6,913 nucleotides of DNA from CAZAPZ01 sp964487285 (GTDB taxonomy: Bacteria > Campylobacterota_A > Desulfurellia > JAADFJ01), in contig CAZAPZ010000085.1 of the NCBI GenBank assembly GCA_964487285.1, positions 1 to 6,913 on the forward strand. Direction: 5' to 3'. Position numbers and translations under genes: made by a program. Of this stretch, positions 4,626-6,913 are shown in pieces. Below the pieces are notes generated by a model. That model saw only the letters and a program-made list of their open reading frames with translations, did not search any database and was not told the origin of the DNA. The number at the start of each line of letters is the position of its first letter. Position 1 is the stretch's first letter.

Positions 4626-6913
4626 TTAAAAGGTTACTTTATCAAGTTTCCTGATTGCTACGAATGAATCACGGTTTACGCCTGTAGGGCCCCAATAATT
4701 TATGTGATATGTAAATTGCCCGTAACCTCCGGCCAAAAGTACAGGATTCAACCTGCATCTTGTTAAGCTGTTGTTCATACCTGCCCGTTTATTACCTCGC
4801 AGAGGTGATTTAGGCACGCCTATTGTGCGTTCTGTGGCATGATAGATCCAGCAAGTGCCGGATGGAATTCTCGAACTTACAACGGCTCTTGTTACCACAA
4901 CTCCATTATCGTTGAATACTTCTACCCAATCGTTATCTTTTATGCCCATCTTTTCGGCATCTTTTTCGCTCATCCAGCACGGCTCAATGCCCCTTGATAA
5001 GGTCATCATTCTTAGCGTATCACCATATGTTGAATGGATATGCCATTTCCCGTGCGGAGTAATGAGATTAAATTTCTCGGCATTTATTCCATCCGGTGAA
5101 TTTCGCAGATCTCCGGTTGGGTTATAAGAAAGTTTCGGTTTATAAACGGGGAAGTTTTCACCAAAATCGATAAACCATTTATGGTCGAGATATATATGTT
5201 GTCTTCCGGTTAGTGTACGCCATGGAATAAGTCGTTCTTTATTAAGTGTCCATGCCGAATACGCCCTGCCTTCGTTTATATTTCCCGACCAGCATGGACT
5301 TGTTAAAAGCCTTTGAGGCTGTTTTTGAAGCTCAAGGAAGCTGAGCCTTCTGCCTCTTTGTTGAGCAAGATCAGATAATTTAACTCCGGTTTTCTCTTCC
5401 ATAGATTTAAATCCTTCATAACTAACATCGCCGTTAGTCTCGGGAGCGAGATAAAGAGTGATATTTGCAGCATCTATGACATCTTCGAGACTTGGATACT
5501 TTTCTCCTTCCCATTCAACGCATCTTGTACGGCGCGGGTCAACTGTTCCCCCAACCGGTCTTTCCATCAATTCGTCATAAAATTTTTTAACATTCAGATG
5601 AGCTCCATGTGCTCCTATACCTTGATCCCTGACATTGCGCCCAAATGATATAAATTTATTATATATAGTAGAATAATCTCTTTTAACTATGCTAAAGTGC
5701 GGCATAGTTTTGCCCGGTATTGCTTCACATTCTCCTTCATACCATTTTTTGACATCGGTTTGCGATATTTCATCGGGGCTGTCATGCATAAGCGGAGACA
5801 TTACTATATCTTCGGCCGGTTCATCGAAGGCATACTTAGAAAGTCTGCTGACTTCTTTTGCAAGTAATTTAAAGATATCCCAATCCGATTTTGATTGCCA
5901 TGATGGGTTTACCGCAGCTCCAAGCGGGTGTATATACGAATGCATATCTGTGGTATTAAGATCGTTTTTTTCATACCACATGGCAGTCGGTAATACAATA
6001 TCCGAATATAAAGCAGATGTGTCCATCCTGAAGTTTATATCGACTACAAGATCCATTTTTCCTCTTGGAGCCGGTTCATCGATTTTGACTGTTTTTACAC
6101 TTCCTTCCGCACGTTCATCAGCTATAGCATTATCATTAGTGCCCAGATAATGACGAAGGAAATATTCATGTCCCTTGGCACTTGTGCCTATTGCATTGCC
6201 TCTCCATATAATCCATACTCTGGGCCAATTCTCCTTTGCATCAGGATTATCTATAGCAAAATCAAGTTTTTTGGACTTTAGCTTATTTATCACATAGTTT
6301 GATACATCAGCATCACTTTTAACTCCATCTTTTCTGGCTTCCTTCATAACTTCTAATGGATTTTTGTTAAACTGAGGATATGAGGGCATCCATCCCATTT
6401 TCACGGAATCACTTATAAGATCAGCGACATGCCCCTTTGCCCATTTAACATGCTTGGGCACTGCATTATATTCAGTGAAATCCCCTTCATATCGCCATTG
6501 ATCGCTGTTCATATAGTGCCATGTAGGAGACTGCTGGAAACGAGGAGGCTTTGTCCAGTCGCCTGCACTTTGAATAGCTGCCCATGGTGCAACCGGAGCA
6601 AGTTTTTCCTGCCCTACGTAATGGTTCATTCCGCCGCCGTTAGTTCCCGGACATCCGGTAAGAATGAGTGCTGTAGCCGGTAATCTATAACCTTGATCAT
6701 TGTGGTACCAATGATTTATGCCCGGGCCTATAATAACCATTGATTTTCCTTTTGTCAGCTCGGCATTTTTAGCAAATTCTCGTGCAAATCGTATGACGGT
6801 TTTTCTACCGATTCCTGTAATTTGCTCCTGCCATGCCGGTGTGTATGGTTTATGATCATCGTAATCAGTGGGATAATCTCCTTCAAATCCTCTTGAAACA
6901 CCAAATTCAGCCA
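4626..6913 (-). CDS. narG: Respiratory nitrate reductase alpha subunit NarG (partial, 5' end outside window)
   Basis: Catalytic subunit of membrane-bound cytoplasmic nitrate reductase; reduces nitrate to nitrite at a Mo-bis(MGD) centre using electrons from NarH. The frame is open from the window edge (first full codon at 6911) to TAA at 4628-4626, giving 761 residues. E. coli NarG has about 1247, so roughly 480 N-terminal residues are missing, including the Fe-S FS0 ligands and the Mo-ligand Asp, which cannot be checked. Family landmarks in order: INHWYHND; GGGMNHYVGQEKLAP near residue 100; SALYSDIVLPTAMWYEKND with DMHSYIHPLGAAV near 285-335; LAPETNG; LIPWRTLTGRQ; then the C-terminal dinucleotide-binding domain from about 613 (LITPHGKWHIHSTYGD, DNDWVEVFN, INYWGPTGVNRD). 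The C-terminus stops shortly after VAIRKL, shorter than in E. coli. The internal ATG at 6740 is not the start, because conserved NarG sequence continues upstream. The family assignment is certain. The tail, with a KRAGMNNSLTR stretch, looks more like non-enterobacterial NarG (recalled, not computed). Confidence 0.97.
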   Translation of the reverse strand, partial: AEFGVSRGFEGDYPTDYDDHKPYTPAWQEQITGIGRKTVIRFAREFAKNAELTKGKSMVIIGPGINHWYHNDQGYRLPATALILTGCPGTNGGGMNHYVGQEKLAPVAPWAAIQSAGDWTKPPRFQQSPTWHYMNSDQWRYEGDFTEYNAVPKHVKWAKGHVADLISDSVKMGWMPSYPQFNKNPLEVMKEARKDGVKSDADVSNYVINKLKSKKLDFAIDNPDAKENWPRVWIIWRGNAIGTSAKGHEYFLRHYLGTNDNAIADERAEGSVKTVKIDEPAPRGKMDLVVDINFRMDTSALYSDIVLPTAMWYEKNDLNTTDMHSYIHPLGAAVNPSWQSKSDWDIFKLLAKEVSRLSKYAFDEPAEDIVMSPLMHDSPDEISQTDVKKWYEGECEAIPGKTMPHFSIVKRDYSTIYNKFISFGRNVRDQGIGAHGAHLNVKKFYDELMERPVGGTVDPRRTRCVEWEGEKYPSLEDVIDAANITLYLAPETNGDVSYEGFKSMEEKTGVKLSDLAQQRGRRLSFLELQKQPQRLLTSPCWSGNINEGRAYSAWTLNKERLIPWRTLTGRQHIYLDHKWFIDFGENFPVYKPKLSYNPTGDLRNSPDGINAEKFNLITPHGKWHIHSTYGDTLRMMTLSRGIEPCWMSEKDAEKMGIKDNDWVEVFNDNGVVVTRAVVSSRIPSGTCWIYHATERTIGVPKSPLRGNKRAGMNNSLTRCRLNPVLLAGGYGQFTYHINYWGPTGVNRDSFVAIRKLDKVTF

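Noticed and set aside
5689..6150. Plus-strand open frame of 153 codons opposite narG
   Set aside because: It lies wholly within conserved NarG coding sequence in the opposite direction, with no recognisable domain.
6738..6740. ATG at 6740 as the narG start
   Set aside because: The same frame stays open to the window edge and encodes further plausible NarG sequence upstream; NarG is about 1200 residues long, so this Met is internal.

Overview
The window carries the distal part of a respiratory nitrate reductase operon on the minus strand. In transcription order it holds narG (the 3' 761 codons; the start lies beyond base 6913), narH, narJ, narI and a narK-type nitrate/nitrite transporter. The genes are packed tightly: narG-narH 25 bp apart, narH-narJ joined by a GTGA overlap, narJ-narI overlapping by 11 bp, and the narI TAG followed directly by the narK ATG. 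They therefore most likely form one transcript whose promoter is outside the window.

Together they encode an anaerobic respiratory module. NarK exchanges nitrate and nitrite across the membrane. NarI, a diheme cytochrome b, oxidises quinol and passes electrons through the four Fe-S clusters of NarH to NarG, whose Mo-bisMGD site reduces nitrate to nitrite in the cytoplasm. NarJ is the assembly chaperone. All visible ligand residues are intact: 15 cluster Cys plus the expected Trp in NarH, four heme His in NarI, and two candidate nitrate-binding Arg in NarK. The operon looks functional.

Bases 1-523 lie beyond the 3' end of narK and hold no intact gene. On the plus strand, roughly 1-213 (perhaps to 261) is a degraded piece of a crotonase-family (enoyl-CoA hydratase/isomerase-like) gene, recognisable from a TTGWGG motif split by a frameshift and the following A-EFFITAKSLT-DAALKLNLVTRV block. 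It is oriented toward the nar operon. An imperfect inverted repeat at 447-502 lies just past the narK stop and may form the 3' end of the nar mRNA. I see nothing else in 262-446.

The DNA is fairly AT-rich, ribosome binding sites are strong AGGAGG types, and the NarG C-terminus is not of the enterobacterial type. This suggests a low-GC, nitrate-respiring facultative or strict anaerobe. From memory of the families I would consider Deltaproteobacteria-related, Firmicutes or other deep bacterial lineages, but the window cannot settle this. I found no novel biological system; the crotonase remnant is the most noteworthy feature the standard annotation would miss.
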